The notes: generated from the letters alone by a model not told the origin. Shown: positions 17,298 through 26,270, counted from the first letter of the stretch. The stretch: DNA of 64,000 nt from Streptomyces sp. NBC_01198 (GCF_036010485.1 NZ_CP108568.1:4843001-4907000), one strand, 5' to 3'. Numbers and translations: made by a program.

Positions 17298-18476
17298 ATG
17301 ACGAGCATCGGTGGAAGCGAGATGGTCGACTGGAACCTCGCCGTGGCGACAGCCCAGAGGCTGACCCGGCCGGGGCCTGAGGTGAGCCGCGACGAAGCCC
17401 GGGCGATCGTGGCCGAGCTGCGCGGGCACGCGCAGGAGTCGGAGGCCCACGTGCGGGCCTACACCCGGATGTACGGCGACGTGGACGCGCCACCGCACGG
17501 CACCCCCGTGCTGATCGTGGACCGGGCCGGCTGGGTCAAGGCGAACGTGGCGGGCTTCCGCGAGGTCCTCAAGCCGCTGCTGGTCAAGATGCAGGCCCGC
17601 AGGCCGGGCGGTCCCGGCGGGGTGGTGCTCGGCACGGTCGGCGGCAAGGTCACCGGCGTGGAGGTGGGGATGCTGCTGAGCTTCCTGTCCTCCCGGGTGC
17701 TCGGGCAGTACGAGACCTTCGCGCCGCCCACCCGCGAGCTGCCGGCCGGGCCGGTCAAGCCGGGTCCCGGCGAGTCGCGGGCGGGCCGGCTGCTGCTGGT
17801 GGCGCCGAACATCGTGCAGGTCGAGCGGGAGCTGGACGTGGACCCGCACGACTTCCGGCTGTGGGTGTGCCTGCACGAGGAGACGCACCGCACGCAGTTC
17901 TCCGCGGTGCCGTGGCTGCGCGACCACATCGAGGGCGAGATCCAGTCGTTCCTGGGCGAGACCGACCTCGACGCCTCCACGGTGATCGAGCGGGTCAGGC
18001 AGGCCGTGCAGTCCTTCACCGGCGGCAACGCCGGCAGGGACCCGGAGGCCGGCGAGCCCGCCGACGCGCCGGACGACGGCCGCAGCCTGGTGGACCTGGT
18101 CCAGACGCCCACCCAGCGGGAGATCCTGGCCCGGCTGACCGGCGTGATGTCGCTGCTCGAAGGTCACGCGGACTACGTGATGGACGGCGTGGGCCCCGAC
18201 GTGGTGCCGAGCGTCGCGGAGATCCGGGAGAAGTTCAGCCGCCGCCGTGCCAGCGGCGCCGGGCGCCTGGACCAGGCGCTGCGCCGGCTGCTCGGCCTGG
18301 ACGCCAAGCTGCGGCAGTACCGCGACGGCGAGCGCTTCGTGCGGGCCGTGGTGGACGAGGTCGGCATGGACGGCTTCAACAAGGTGTGGACGTCGCCCAA
18401 CACGCTGCCGACGAAGGCGGAGATCGGCAAACCGGCGGAATGGGTCGCCCGAGTGCACCGGCGCACCGAGAACTGA
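17298..18476 (+). CDS. Zincin-like metalloprotease family protein (F420-associated type, uncharacterised)
   Basis: The product is 392 aa, a member of the actinobacterial family annotated as zinc-dependent metalloprotease or coenzyme-F420-biosynthesis-associated protein. The single HExxH-like motif is HEETHRTQF (around residue 195), in a region LWVCLHEETHRTQFSAVPWLRDH. A second conserved part is GVMSLLEGHADYVMDGVGP, whose EGH could supply the third ligand. No signal peptide, so it is cytoplasmic. It sits immediately upstream of tilS-hpt-ftsH; the substrate is unknown. Confidence 0.8.
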   Translation: MTSIGGSEMVDWNLAVATAQRLTRPGPEVSRDEARAIVAELRGHAQESEAHVRAYTRMYGDVDAPPHGTPVLIVDRAGWVKANVAGFREVLKPLLVKMQARRPGGPGGVVLGTVGGKVTGVEVGMLLSFLSSRVLGQYETFAPPTRELPAGPVKPGPGESRAGRLLLVAPNIVQVERELDVDPHDFRLWVCLHEETHRTQFSAVPWLRDHIEGEIQSFLGETDLDASTVIERVRQAVQSFTGGNAGRDPEAGEPADAPDDGRSLVDLVQTPTQREILARLTGVMSLLEGHADYVMDGVGPDVVPSVAEIREKFSRRRASGAGRLDQALRRLLGLDAKLRQYRDGERFVRAVVDEVGMDGFNKVWTSPNTLPTKAEIGKPAEWVARVHRRTEN

Positions 18477-18516
18477 CCCCCTGCGAGCCCCCGGTTCACC
18501 CGTCCGAGGGACCGTA

Positions 18517-18585
18517 GACGCAGGGTAGGGCGTGCGATGCTCGGGTAATGCCCAGAGTTCTGTCACCATCTGGATACCCTGCGTC
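18517..18585. promoter_or_regulatory. Long-range inverted repeat in the tilS leader
   Basis: GACGCAGGGTA (18517-18527) and TACCCTGCGTC (18575-18585) are perfect 11-bp complements separated by 47 nt, ending 61 nt before the tilS start. It could be a leader RNA stem or paired operator half-sites. No known RNA family is recognised. Confidence 0.4.
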
Positions 18586-18646
18586 ATCTCCTCTCGCCGA
18601 TCCTGCTTCGCGCAGCCTTCACAGCCTCCTCAGGAGGGAACCGGAC

Positions 18647-19642
18647 ATGGGACCCCACCCCACGGTCGCGGCGATACGCCTGGCGGTCCGCCGCGTCCTG
18701 CACGACGTCCTCAGCTCGTCCGCCGACCCGCATCCCGTGGTGCTCGCCGCGTGCAGCGGCGGGGCCGACTCCATGGCGCTGGCCGCCGCCCTCGCCTTCG
18801 AAGGGCCACGGCTCGGCGTGCGGGCCGGCGCGGTCACCGTCGACCACGGCCTGCAGGTCGGCTCCGCCGTCCGCGCCCAGGAAGTGGCCGGCCGGCTGCG
18901 CGCCCTCGGCCTCGACCCGGTCGACGCGGTCGGTGTGACCGTCGGCCGCCAGGGCGGCCCCGAGGCCGCGGCCCGCGACGCCCGCTACGCGGCCCTCGAC
19001 GCCGCCGCCGACCGGCGCGGCGCCGCCGCCGTGCTGCTCGGCCACACCCGCGACGACCAGGCAGAAACGGTGCTCCTCGGGCTCGCCCGCGGCTCCGGCA
19101 TCCGCTCGCTGTCCGGCATGGCCGCGGTCTCCGGGGCGGGCGGCCGCTACCGGCGGCCCTTCCTGCTGCTGGACCGCGACACCGTCCGGCAGGGGTGCCT
19201 GGCCCAGGGCATCACCGTCTGGGAGGACCCGCACAACCACGACCCCGCCTACACCCGCTCCCGGGTGCGGCACGAGGCGCTGCCGGTGCTGGAGAAGTCG
19301 CTCGGCAAGGGCGTCGTCGAGGCGCTGGCCCGTACCGCCCAGCTGTCCAGGGACGACGCCGACGCGCTGGACCAGTGGGCGGCGGACGCCCAGGCCGACG
19401 CGGCGGGCGACGACGGCAGCCTGGACGTCCGCCGGCTGGCCACGCTGCCCGCCGCGGTGCGGCGCCGGGTGCTGCGCAGGACGGCCATCGCGGCCGGCTC
19501 ACCGCCGGGCTTCCTCTTCGCCCGGCACATCGAGGAGGTGGACCGCCTGGTCACCGGCTGGCACGGGCAGAAGGCGCTCAACTTGCCGGGCGGCGTCGCC
19601 GTGCTGCGGGCCAATGGCAGACTGGTGTTCTCGCCGTCGTAG
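18647..19642 (+). CDS. tilS: tRNA(Ile)-lysidine synthase
   Basis: The product is 331 aa, of the short actinobacterial TilS type. The N-type ATP pyrophosphatase loop ACSGGADSMALAAAL and the HTRDDQAETVLLGLARGSG motif are present. The enzyme converts C34 of the CAU-anticodon tRNA-Ile to lysidine so that it reads AUA. The ATG at 18647 follows AGGAGG with 8-base spacing, which overrules the longer in-frame start at 18548. It begins the tilS-hpt-ftsH order conserved in many Gram-positive bacteria. Confidence 0.95.
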   Translation: MGPHPTVAAIRLAVRRVLHDVLSSSADPHPVVLAACSGGADSMALAAALAFEGPRLGVRAGAVTVDHGLQVGSAVRAQEVAGRLRALGLDPVDAVGVTVGRQGGPEAAARDARYAALDAAADRRGAAAVLLGHTRDDQAETVLLGLARGSGIRSLSGMAAVSGAGGRYRRPFLLLDRDTVRQGCLAQGITVWEDPHNHDPAYTRSRVRHEALPVLEKSLGKGVVEALARTAQLSRDDADALDQWAADAQADAAGDDGSLDVRRLATLPAAVRRRVLRRTAIAAGSPPGFLFARHIEEVDRLVTGWHGQKALNLPGGVAVLRANGRLVFSPS

Positions 19643-19685
19643 ACGCGCCGACGTGGACCCGAGCAGCTGAGGGACGTACCAGGCA

Positions 19686-20240
19686 GTGAACGAGATCGAC
19701 ATGGGCACGGACCTGGAGAAAGTGCTCATCTCCAAGGCAGAGATCGACGCGAAGCTGGTGGAGCTCGCCGCGGAGATCGACCGGGACTACGCGGGCAAGG
19801 ACCTGCTCATCGTGGGCGTGCTCAAGGGCGCGGTCATGGTGATGGCGGACCTGGCCCGTGCCCTGTCGAGCGAGGTCACCATGGACTGGATGGCGGTGTC
19901 CTCCTACGGGGCGGGCACCAAGTCCTCCGGCGTGGTGCGGATCCTCAAGGACCTGGACACCGACATCGGCGGCCGGGACGTGCTGATCGTCGAGGACATC
20001 ATCGACTCGGGCCTGACGCTCTCCTGGCTGATCACCAACCTGGGTTCGCGCGGGCCGGCCTCGCTGGAGGTCTGCACGCTGCTGCGCAAGCCCGAGGCGG
20101 CCAAGGTCGAGCTCGACGTGAAGTACACCGGCTTCGACATCCCCAACGAGTTCGTCGTCGGATACGGCCTGGACTACGCCGAGAAGTACCGGAATCTCCC
20201 CTTCGTCGGCACGCTCGCCCCGCACGTCTACGGCGGCTGA
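19686..20240 (+). CDS. hpt: Hypoxanthine phosphoribosyltransferase
   Basis: The product is 184 aa. The PRPP-binding motif VLIVEDIIDSGLTLSWL is canonical, and the LLIVGVLKGAVMVMADLARAL substrate loop matches HPRTs. It salvages hypoxanthine and guanine to nucleotides. The GTG start at 19686 gives MNEIDMGTDLEKVL; an ATG at codon 6 is the alternative. It lies 43 bp after tilS, consistent with cotranscription. Confidence 0.95.
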   Translation: MNEIDMGTDLEKVLISKAEIDAKLVELAAEIDRDYAGKDLLIVGVLKGAVMVMADLARALSSEVTMDWMAVSSYGAGTKSSGVVRILKDLDTDIGGRDVLIVEDIIDSGLTLSWLITNLGSRGPASLEVCTLLRKPEAAKVELDVKYTGFDIPNEFVVGYGLDYAEKYRNLPFVGTLAPHVYGG

Positions 20241-20420
20241 GCCGCCGCCCGGACGGCCCGGGGAACCGATGCCGTTTTCCCGGCGTTGGAGCAGGGGAAA
20301 GCGGGTTGGTTAACAGTCGGCGGCGCCCTCGGGTGACAATGCTGGGGTACCGTCCGAAGGTCGGGTCATTACAACACCGGATGCATGCGCCGCCAACAGG
20401 CGGCGGTGCCTCACTGTGGC

Positions 20421-20454
20421 AGGAGGGACGGGGCGCGTTCGCCCCGCATGGATG
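20421..20454 (+). promoter_or_regulatory. ftsH translation initiation region with a hairpin between SD and start codon
   Basis: A strong Shine-Dalgarno AGGAGGG (20421-20427) lies 24 nt before the ATG at 20452, too far for normal use. Between them is a perfect 6-bp stem with tetraloop, GGGGCG (20430-20435) and CGCCCC (20440-20445). When folded it shortens the effective spacing to about 8 nt. Confidence 0.55.
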
Positions 20455-22503
20455 GACGTGAAGCGCTATTTCCGTGGGCCAGTGATGTGGATCGTGCTGG
20501 TTGTCCTCGCTGTGATCGTGTTGATGCAGGTCGTCGGGTCCGGCGGCGGCTACAAGACGGTGGACACCGGCGCGGTCCTGCATGCGATCGACACCAACCA
20601 GGCCAAGTCAGCCGAGCTGACCACCGGGGACGACAACTCCATCAAGGTGCAGCTCAAAAACGGCGTGAAGATCGAGGGCAGCTCCAAGGTCCGGGCGAGC
20701 TACATCGGCGACCAGGGCGCCGACATCGCCAACGACCTGCAGCGGATCGTGGACGGCAAGGTCGCGGGAGTCCAGCTCCCCGACAAGTACACCGTCTCGC
20801 AGTCCAAGCAGAACGCCTTCCTCGGCATCCTGCTGTCGCTGCTGCCCTTCGTCCTGATCGTGGTGGTCTTCCTCTTCCTGATGAATCAGATGCAGGGCGG
20901 CGGATCCCGCGTCATGCAGTTCGGGAAGTCCAAGGCCAAGCTGATCACCAAGGACACCCCCAAGACGACGTTCTCCGACGTCGCCGGCTGCGACGAGGCG
21001 GTGGAGGAGCTCCAGGAGATCAAGGAGTTCCTGCAGGAGCCCGCCAAGTTCCAGGCCGTCGGCGCCAAGATCCCCAAGGGCGTGCTGCTCTACGGCCGCC
21101 CCGGTACGGGCAAGACCCTGCTCGCGCGGGCCGTCGCCGGTGAGGCGGGCGTGCCGTTCTACTCGATCTCGGGTTCCGACTTCGTCGAGATGTTCGTCGG
21201 TGTCGGCGCCAGCCGGGTCCGCGACCTGTTCGAGCAGGCCAAGGCCAACGCTCCGGCGATCGTCTTCGTCGACGAGATCGACGCCGTCGGCCGGCACCGC
21301 GGTGCGGGTCTCGGCGGTGGTCACGACGAGCGTGAGCAGACCCTCAACCAGCTGCTGGTCGAGATGGACGGCTTCGACGTGAAGGGCGGCGTGATCCTGA
21401 TCGCCGCCACCAACCGGCCCGACATCCTCGACCCGGCGCTGCTGCGCCCGGGCCGTTTCGACCGGCAGATCGCGGTCGACCCGCCGGACCTGCAGGGCCG
21501 TCTGGAGATCCTCACGGTTCACCAGAAGGGCAAGCCGATCGCGCCGGGCGTCGACCTGATGGCCGTCGCGCGCCGCACCCCCGGCTTCACCGGCGCGGAC
21601 CTGAGCAACGTGCTGAACGAAGCAGCGCTGCTCACCGCCCGCGGCGACAAGAAGCTGATCGACAACGACGTCCTCGACGAGGCCATCGACCGCGTCGTGG
21701 CCGGGCCGCAGAAGCGCACCCGCATCATGTCGGACAAGGAGAAGAAGATCACCGCGTACCACGAGGGCGGACACGCCCTGGTCGCGGCGGCCTCTCCGAA
21801 CTCCGACCCGGTGCACAAGGTGACGATCCTGTCCCGCGGCCGCGCCCTGGGCTACACGATGGTGCTGCCGGACGAGGACAAGTACTCGACCACGCGCAAC
21901 GAGATGCTGGACCAGCTCGCCTACATGATGGGCGGCCGGGCGGCGGAGGAACTGGTCTTCCACGACCCGACCACCGGCGCGTCCAACGACATCGAGAAGG
22001 CCACCACCACGGCCCGCGCGATGGTCACCCAGTACGGCATGACCGAGCGGCTGGGCGCGATCAAGTTCGGCTCCAGCGACTCCGAGCCCTTCCTCGGCCG
22101 TGAGATGGGTCACCAGCGCGACTACTCGGAAGAGGTCGCCGGGCTGGTGGACGAGGAGGTCAAGAAGCTGATCGAGACGGCGCACAACGAGGCCTGGGAG
22201 ATCCTGGTCGAGAACCGCGACGTCCTGGACAACCTCGTGCTGGCCCTGCTGGAGCGGGAGACGCTGAACAAGGAGGAGATCGCCGAGGTCTTCGCCGGGA
22301 TCGTGAAGCGCCCGCCGCGTCCGGCCTGGACCGGCTCCGCCCGTCGTACGCCGTCCACCCGTCCTCCGGTGCTCTCGCCGAAGGAACTGGCGCTGACCAA
22401 CGGCAGCCAGGCGGGCAACGGCAACGGTCCCGCGGCGGTCTCCACGACCAAGCCGCCGGCCGACCCGGTCGACCTGCCCGAGGACGGCCGGTCGGACAAC
22501 TGA
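20452..22503 (+). CDS. ftsH: ATP-dependent zinc metalloprotease FtsH
   Basis: The product is 683 aa. There is one N-terminal membrane helix (about 11-28), an extracytoplasmic domain, a second helix (LGILLSLLPFVLIVVVFLFLM), then the AAA module. Walker A reads GRPGTGKT (about 214-221; GPPGTGKT is usual), Walker B IVFVDEIDAVG, and the second region of homology ends RPGRFDRQI. The zinc site is HEGGH (around residue 437) with the distal Asp in ASNDIEKATTTARAMV. It degrades membrane and short-lived soluble proteins. The MDVKRYFRG start is the conserved actinobacterial N-terminus; the frame is open to 20416 without support. Confidence 0.97.
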   Translation: MDVKRYFRGPVMWIVLVVLAVIVLMQVVGSGGGYKTVDTGAVLHAIDTNQAKSAELTTGDDNSIKVQLKNGVKIEGSSKVRASYIGDQGADIANDLQRIVDGKVAGVQLPDKYTVSQSKQNAFLGILLSLLPFVLIVVVFLFLMNQMQGGGSRVMQFGKSKAKLITKDTPKTTFSDVAGCDEAVEELQEIKEFLQEPAKFQAVGAKIPKGVLLYGRPGTGKTLLARAVAGEAGVPFYSISGSDFVEMFVGVGASRVRDLFEQAKANAPAIVFVDEIDAVGRHRGAGLGGGHDEREQTLNQLLVEMDGFDVKGGVILIAATNRPDILDPALLRPGRFDRQIAVDPPDLQGRLEILTVHQKGKPIAPGVDLMAVARRTPGFTGADLSNVLNEAALLTARGDKKLIDNDVLDEAIDRVVAGPQKRTRIMSDKEKKITAYHEGGHALVAAASPNSDPVHKVTILSRGRALGYTMVLPDEDKYSTTRNEMLDQLAYMMGGRAAEELVFHDPTTGASNDIEKATTTARAMVTQYGMTERLGAIKFGSSDSEPFLGREMGHQRDYSEEVAGLVDEEVKKLIETAHNEAWEILVENRDVLDNLVLALLERETLNKEEIAEVFAGIVKRPPRPAWTGSARRTPSTRPPVLSPKELALTNGSQAGNGNGPAAVSTTKPPADPVDLPEDGRSDN

Positions 22504-22536
22504 GTCACCGCAGGTCCGGGCTCCTCCCGGAATGAA

Positions 22537-22578
22537 GGCCACGGCCTCGGGGTTTTACCCTGGGGCCGTGGCCTTTTT
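22537..22578 (+). terminator. Intrinsic terminator with U-tract after ftsH, just upstream of folE
   Basis: GGCCACGGCC pairs with GGCCGTGGCC (22564-22573), extended inward by CGGGG/CCCTG pairing around a TTTTA loop, and is followed by TTTTT (22574-22578). This is an unusually classical terminator for such a GC-rich genome. It ends only 46 bp before the folE ATG. Confidence 0.85.
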
Positions 22579-22624
22579 CCGCCGCGGCACCGGCCGACCG
22601 CACCAGCAGCAGGATCGAGGCACC

Positions 22625-23233
22625 ATGACGGACCCCGTGACACTCGACGGCGAGGACAAGATCGCCGAGTTCGACGAGAAGCGTGCCGCCGCCGCCGTTC
22701 GTGAGCTGCTGCTCGCGGTGGGGGAGGACCCCGACCGCGAGGGCCTGCGGGAGACCCCGAACCGGGTGGCCCGCGCCTACCGGGAGATCTTCTCCGGCCT
22801 GTGGCAGGAGCCCGAGGACGTCCTGACCACCACCTTCGACATCGGGCACGACGAGATGGTGCTGGTCAAGGACATCGAGGTGATGTCCTCGTGCGAGCAC
22901 CACCTGGTGCCCTTCGTCGGTGTCGCCCATGTGGGCTACATCCCGTCCACCAGCGGCAAGATCACCGGCCTGTCGAAGCTGGCCCGGCTGGTCGACGTCT
23001 ACGCCCGGCGCCCCCAGGTGCAGGAACGTCTCACCACCCAGATCGCCGAGTCCCTGATGCGGATACTCGAACCGCGCGGGGTCATCGTGGTCGTGGAGTG
23101 CGAGCACATGTGCATGACCATGCGGGGCGTGCGCAAGCCCGGCGCCAAGACGATCACCTCGGCGGTCCGCGGCCAGCTGCGCGACCCGGCCACCCGCTCC
23201 GAGGCGATGAGCCTGATCATCGGCCGCGGCTGA
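22625..23233 (+). CDS. folE: GTP cyclohydrolase I
   Basis: The product is 202 aa, catalysing the first step of pterin/folate synthesis from GTP. Conserved segments are GLRETPNRVARAYREIFSG, the zinc-binding Cys and His of MSSCEHHLVPFVGVAHVGYIPS, and VVVECEHMCMTMRGV with the second Cys. The ATG has GAGG upstream. It begins the folate gene group that continues, after an inserted lipid-modifying gene, with folP-folB-folK. Confidence 0.96.
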   Translation: MTDPVTLDGEDKIAEFDEKRAAAAVRELLLAVGEDPDREGLRETPNRVARAYREIFSGLWQEPEDVLTTTFDIGHDEMVLVKDIEVMSSCEHHLVPFVGVAHVGYIPSTSGKITGLSKLARLVDVYARRPQVQERLTTQIAESLMRILEPRGVIVVVECEHMCMTMRGVRKPGAKTITSAVRGQLRDPATRSEAMSLIIGRG

Positions 23234-23389
23234 CACCCGGCGCGGGGCCGTCAGCAGCTCCTTACTCGTAAGACCCAGGTCGACAGGTGTACTTTCTGCG
23301 TCGGCGTCCAGTCGCGCCGGCCGGGAAGGAACCCGGACGGCAGAGTTCGCGTCCTAGAGGGCGCGGATTCTTCGTACTGGAGCAGATTG

Positions 23390-23402
23390 CGGGACATTCC
23401 CG
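23390..23402. other. Short inverted repeat upstream of the lysyltransferase gene
   Basis: CGGGA and TCCCG flank a CAT centre, about 90 bp before the start of the MprF-like gene. It could be an operator half-site pair or chance in GC-rich DNA. The rest of the 23234-23489 spacer shows nothing I recognise. Confidence 0.25.
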
Positions 23403-23489
23403 TGATTCCGGCTGATGCTGTGGTTTGGTGGCCCATGTCTGTGCTGGTTGAGGGCGATAGCCCGGTCCGGGTCCCGTCGGCGGTGGGCG

Positions 23490-25358
23490 ATGTCCGCTGA
23501 CCGGCAGCCGGCCCCGCGCCGGCACCGCTGGCCGGTGCGGTCCGCCGCCGTGCCCAAGATCATCGGCAGCGCCACGGCGGTGATCGGGCTGCTCGACGTG
23601 ATCTCCGCGGTCTTCCCGGCCTTCCGCAACGGCCGGATGCACCACATGGCCGCGGTCTTCCCCGGCACCGTCAGCTCGCTGGCCGCCGCCACCTCCGTGG
23701 TCACCGGCATCCTGCTGCTGATGCTGGCTCACGCGCTCAAACGCGGCAAGCAGCGCGCCTGGTGGGCCGCCGTGGCGCTGCTGCCGGTCGGCGCCGCCAC
23801 CCAGCTGATCTACCGCCACTCCTTCTTCGGCGTCGGCGTGTCGCTGGCGCTGATGACGGTGCTGCTGCTGCACCGGCAGGAGTTCACCGCGCTGTCCGAC
23901 CCGCGCACCCGCTGGCGCGCGCTGCTGAACTTCGCCGGCCTGAGCACCGTCGCCTTCTCCCTGGGCCTGGTCATCACCAGCGCCCACCCCGCCTCCGAGC
24001 GCGGCAACCCCGGCTTCCTGGACCGCTGCGAGCACGTGCTGCTCGGGCTGTTCGGCGTCGAGGGCCCCGTCACGTACACCAGCGACCGGGTCGACGACGT
24101 GGTCGGCTACTCCCTCGGCGGTCTCGGCCTGCTCATCGCGATCTCCACCGTCTACCTCGCGCTGCGCCCGGCCCGCCCGGTCGCCGAGCTCAGCGAGGCC
24201 GAGGAGGACCGGCTGCGCGCCCTGCTTGCCCGGCACGGCGCCCGCGACTCGCTCGGCCACTTCGCGCTGCGCCGCGACAAGTCCGTGGTCTTCTCCGCCA
24301 GCGGCAAGGCCGCGGTCTGCTACCGGGTGGTCTCCGGCGTCGCGCTGGCCGGCGGCGACCCGATCGGCGACGTCGAGGCGTGGCCGGGCGCCATCGAGCG
24401 CTTCATGGAGCTGGCCCGCGCGCACGCCTGGCTGCCGGCCGTCGTCGGGTGCAGCGAGACCGGCGGCGAGGTGTGGACCCGGCAGACCTGTCTGGACGCG
24501 CTGGAACTGGGCGACGAGGCCATCGTCAACGCCGCGGACTTCACCCTCGAAGGCCGCGCCATGCGCAATGTGCGGCAGATGGTCAAGCGCATCGAGCGGT
24601 CCGGCTACGTGTGCCGGGTCCGCCGGGTGCGGGAGCTGACCGAGGGCGAGAAGCAGAAGGTGCGGCTGGCCGCCGACGCCTGGCGCGGCACCGACACCGA
24701 GCGCGGCTTCTCGATGGCGCTCGGCCGCTTCGGCGAGGACCTGGACGGCGACTGCGTCGTCGTCACCGCCCACAAGGACCGCGAGCCCGGCGCCCCGCAC
24801 CCCGAGCTGGGCGACCTGCGGGCCGTGCTGCACTTCGTGCCGTGGGGCCCCGACGGCATGTCGCTGGAGCTGATGCGCCGCGACCGCGCCGCCGACCCGG
24901 GGCTCAACGAGCTGCTGATCGTCGCCGCCCTCCAGCAGGCCCCGGCGCTCGGCGTGGTGCGGGTGTCGCTGAACTTCGCGATGTTCCGCTCCGCGCTGGC
25001 CCGCGGCGAGCGGATCGGCGCGGGCCCCGTGCTCCGCGGCTGGCGCGGGCTGCTGGTCTTCCTGTCCCGCTGGTTCCAGATCGAGTCGCTGTACAAGTTC
25101 AACGCGAAGTTCCAGCCCGAGTGGGTGCCGCGCTTCCTGGTCTTCCCCAACTCCCGTGACCTGCCCAGGATCGGCTTCGCGATCATGCAGGCCGAGGGCT
25201 TCGTCACCCTGTCGCTGCCGCTGCCCGCCGCCGTCCAGCGCTTCCTGCCCGGCCGGGCCGCCCGCCCCCCGCACCGGCACCGCACCGGTTACGCCGCCGC
25301 GCCCGGCGGCTCCGAGGCCTTGTCGCGGGACTCGGGCAAGCGGAGTGCGGTCGCCTGA
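23490..25358 (+). CDS. Phosphatidylglycerol lysyltransferase-type protein (MprF/DUF2156 C-domain)
   Basis: The product is 622 aa. The first 220 or so residues hold about six membrane helices. The rest is a DUF2156 (GNAT-like) aminoacyl-phosphatidylglycerol synthase domain, with ALRRDKSVVFSASGKAAVCYRVVSGVALAGGDPIGD, LGDEAIVNAADFTLEGRAMRNVRQMVKR and FNAKFQPEWVPRFLVFP as conserved blocks. Such proteins transfer lysine or another amino acid from aminoacyl-tRNA to phosphatidylglycerol, lowering membrane charge. The membrane part is shorter than the full MprF flippase. The ATG at 23490 is chosen; earlier in-frame codons at 23415 have no ribosome binding site. Confidence 0.82.
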   Translation: MSADRQPAPRRHRWPVRSAAVPKIIGSATAVIGLLDVISAVFPAFRNGRMHHMAAVFPGTVSSLAAATSVVTGILLLMLAHALKRGKQRAWWAAVALLPVGAATQLIYRHSFFGVGVSLALMTVLLLHRQEFTALSDPRTRWRALLNFAGLSTVAFSLGLVITSAHPASERGNPGFLDRCEHVLLGLFGVEGPVTYTSDRVDDVVGYSLGGLGLLIAISTVYLALRPARPVAELSEAEEDRLRALLARHGARDSLGHFALRRDKSVVFSASGKAAVCYRVVSGVALAGGDPIGDVEAWPGAIERFMELARAHAWLPAVVGCSETGGEVWTRQTCLDALELGDEAIVNAADFTLEGRAMRNVRQMVKRIERSGYVCRVRRVRELTEGEKQKVRLAADAWRGTDTERGFSMALGRFGEDLDGDCVVVTAHKDREPGAPHPELGDLRAVLHFVPWGPDGMSLELMRRDRAADPGLNELLIVAALQQAPALGVVRVSLNFAMFRSALARGERIGAGPVLRGWRGLLVFLSRWFQIESLYKFNAKFQPEWVPRFLVFPNSRDLPRIGFAIMQAEGFVTLSLPLPAAVQRFLPGRAARPPHRHRTGYAAAPGGSEALSRDSGKRSAVA

Positions 25359-25382
25359 CCCGTACCGCCTACGCTGGGGCGC

Positions 25383-26270
25383 ATGACAACCCAGCAGGGT
25401 CCCGGCGGACCCGTCGGACTACCGGAGTGGGACCGCTGCGCGGTCATGGGCGTGGTGAACGTCACGCCCGACTCGTTCTCCGACGGCGGGCGCTGGTTCG
25501 ACCCGGACGTCGCCGTCAAGCACGGCCTCGACCTGGTCGCCGAGGGCGCCGACCTGGTCGACGTCGGCGGCGAGTCCACCCGGCCGGGGGCCGCCCGGGT
25601 GGACGAGGCCGAGGAACTGCGCCGGGTGCTCCCCGTGGTCCGCGAACTGGCCGCGGCCGGGGTGCTGGTCAGCGTCGACACCATGCGGGCGTCCGTCGCC
25701 GAGCAGGCCGTCACCGCCGGGGCCACGCTGGTCAACGACGTCAGCGGCGGCCAGGCCGACCCCGCGATGATCCCCGTGGTCGCCGCGGCCGGCGTGCCCT
25801 TCGTGGTGATGCACTGGCGCGGCCAGAGCATCGACATGAACAACCGCGCCGTCTACGGCGAGGTCCTCGCCGACGTCCTCGCCGAACTGCGGGTAGGCCT
25901 GGACCGGGCGGTGGCCGGCGGCATCGACCCGGCGCGGATCATCCTCGACCCGGGCCTGGGTTTCGCCAAGGACGCCGGGCACGACCTGACGCTGCTCGCC
26001 CACCTGCGCGCCCTGCGCGCGCTGGGCCGCCCGCTGCTGGTGGCCGCCTCCCGCAAACGCTTCCTCGGCCGCGTCCTGGCCGGCGCCGCGGGCGACCCGC
26101 CGCCGGCCCGCGAACGGGACGCGGCGACCGCCGCGGTGACCGCCATCGCCGCCCGCGAGGGCGCCTGGGCGGTACGGGTGCACGAGGTGCACGCCAGCGC
26201 CGACGCCGTACGGGTCGCGCACGCCATCGAGAGGGCCGCCGGAGCGCCCGCGACGGGGGAGGGCGCATGA
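25383..26270 (+). CDS. folP: Dihydropteroate synthase
   Basis: The product is 295 aa. It condenses pABA with hydroxymethyl-dihydropterin pyrophosphate and is the sulfonamide target. The hallmarks are MGVVNVTPDSFSDGG, VDVGGESTRPGA, VSVDTMRASVAEQAV, NDVSGGQADP, DPGLGFAK and AASRKRFLG. The stop overlaps the start of the NTF2-like gene (ATGA). Confidence 0.96.
   Translation: MTTQQGPGGPVGLPEWDRCAVMGVVNVTPDSFSDGGRWFDPDVAVKHGLDLVAEGADLVDVGGESTRPGAARVDEAEELRRVLPVVRELAAAGVLVSVDTMRASVAEQAVTAGATLVNDVSGGQADPAMIPVVAAAGVPFVVMHWRGQSIDMNNRAVYGEVLADVLAELRVGLDRAVAGGIDPARIILDPGLGFAKDAGHDLTLLAHLRALRALGRPLLVAASRKRFLGRVLAGAAGDPPPARERDAATAAVTAIAAREGAWAVRVHEVHASADAVRVAHAIERAAGAPATGEGA

Noticed and set aside
20608..22542. 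644-codon minus-strand frame across ftsH
   Set aside because: It is a shadow of ftsH in a GC-rich frame; the plus-strand product is an unmistakable AAA protease.
23262..25280. 672-codon minus-strand frame across the lysyltransferase gene
   Set aside because: Low-complexity Gln/Gly/Arg-rich translation antisense to a conserved gene.
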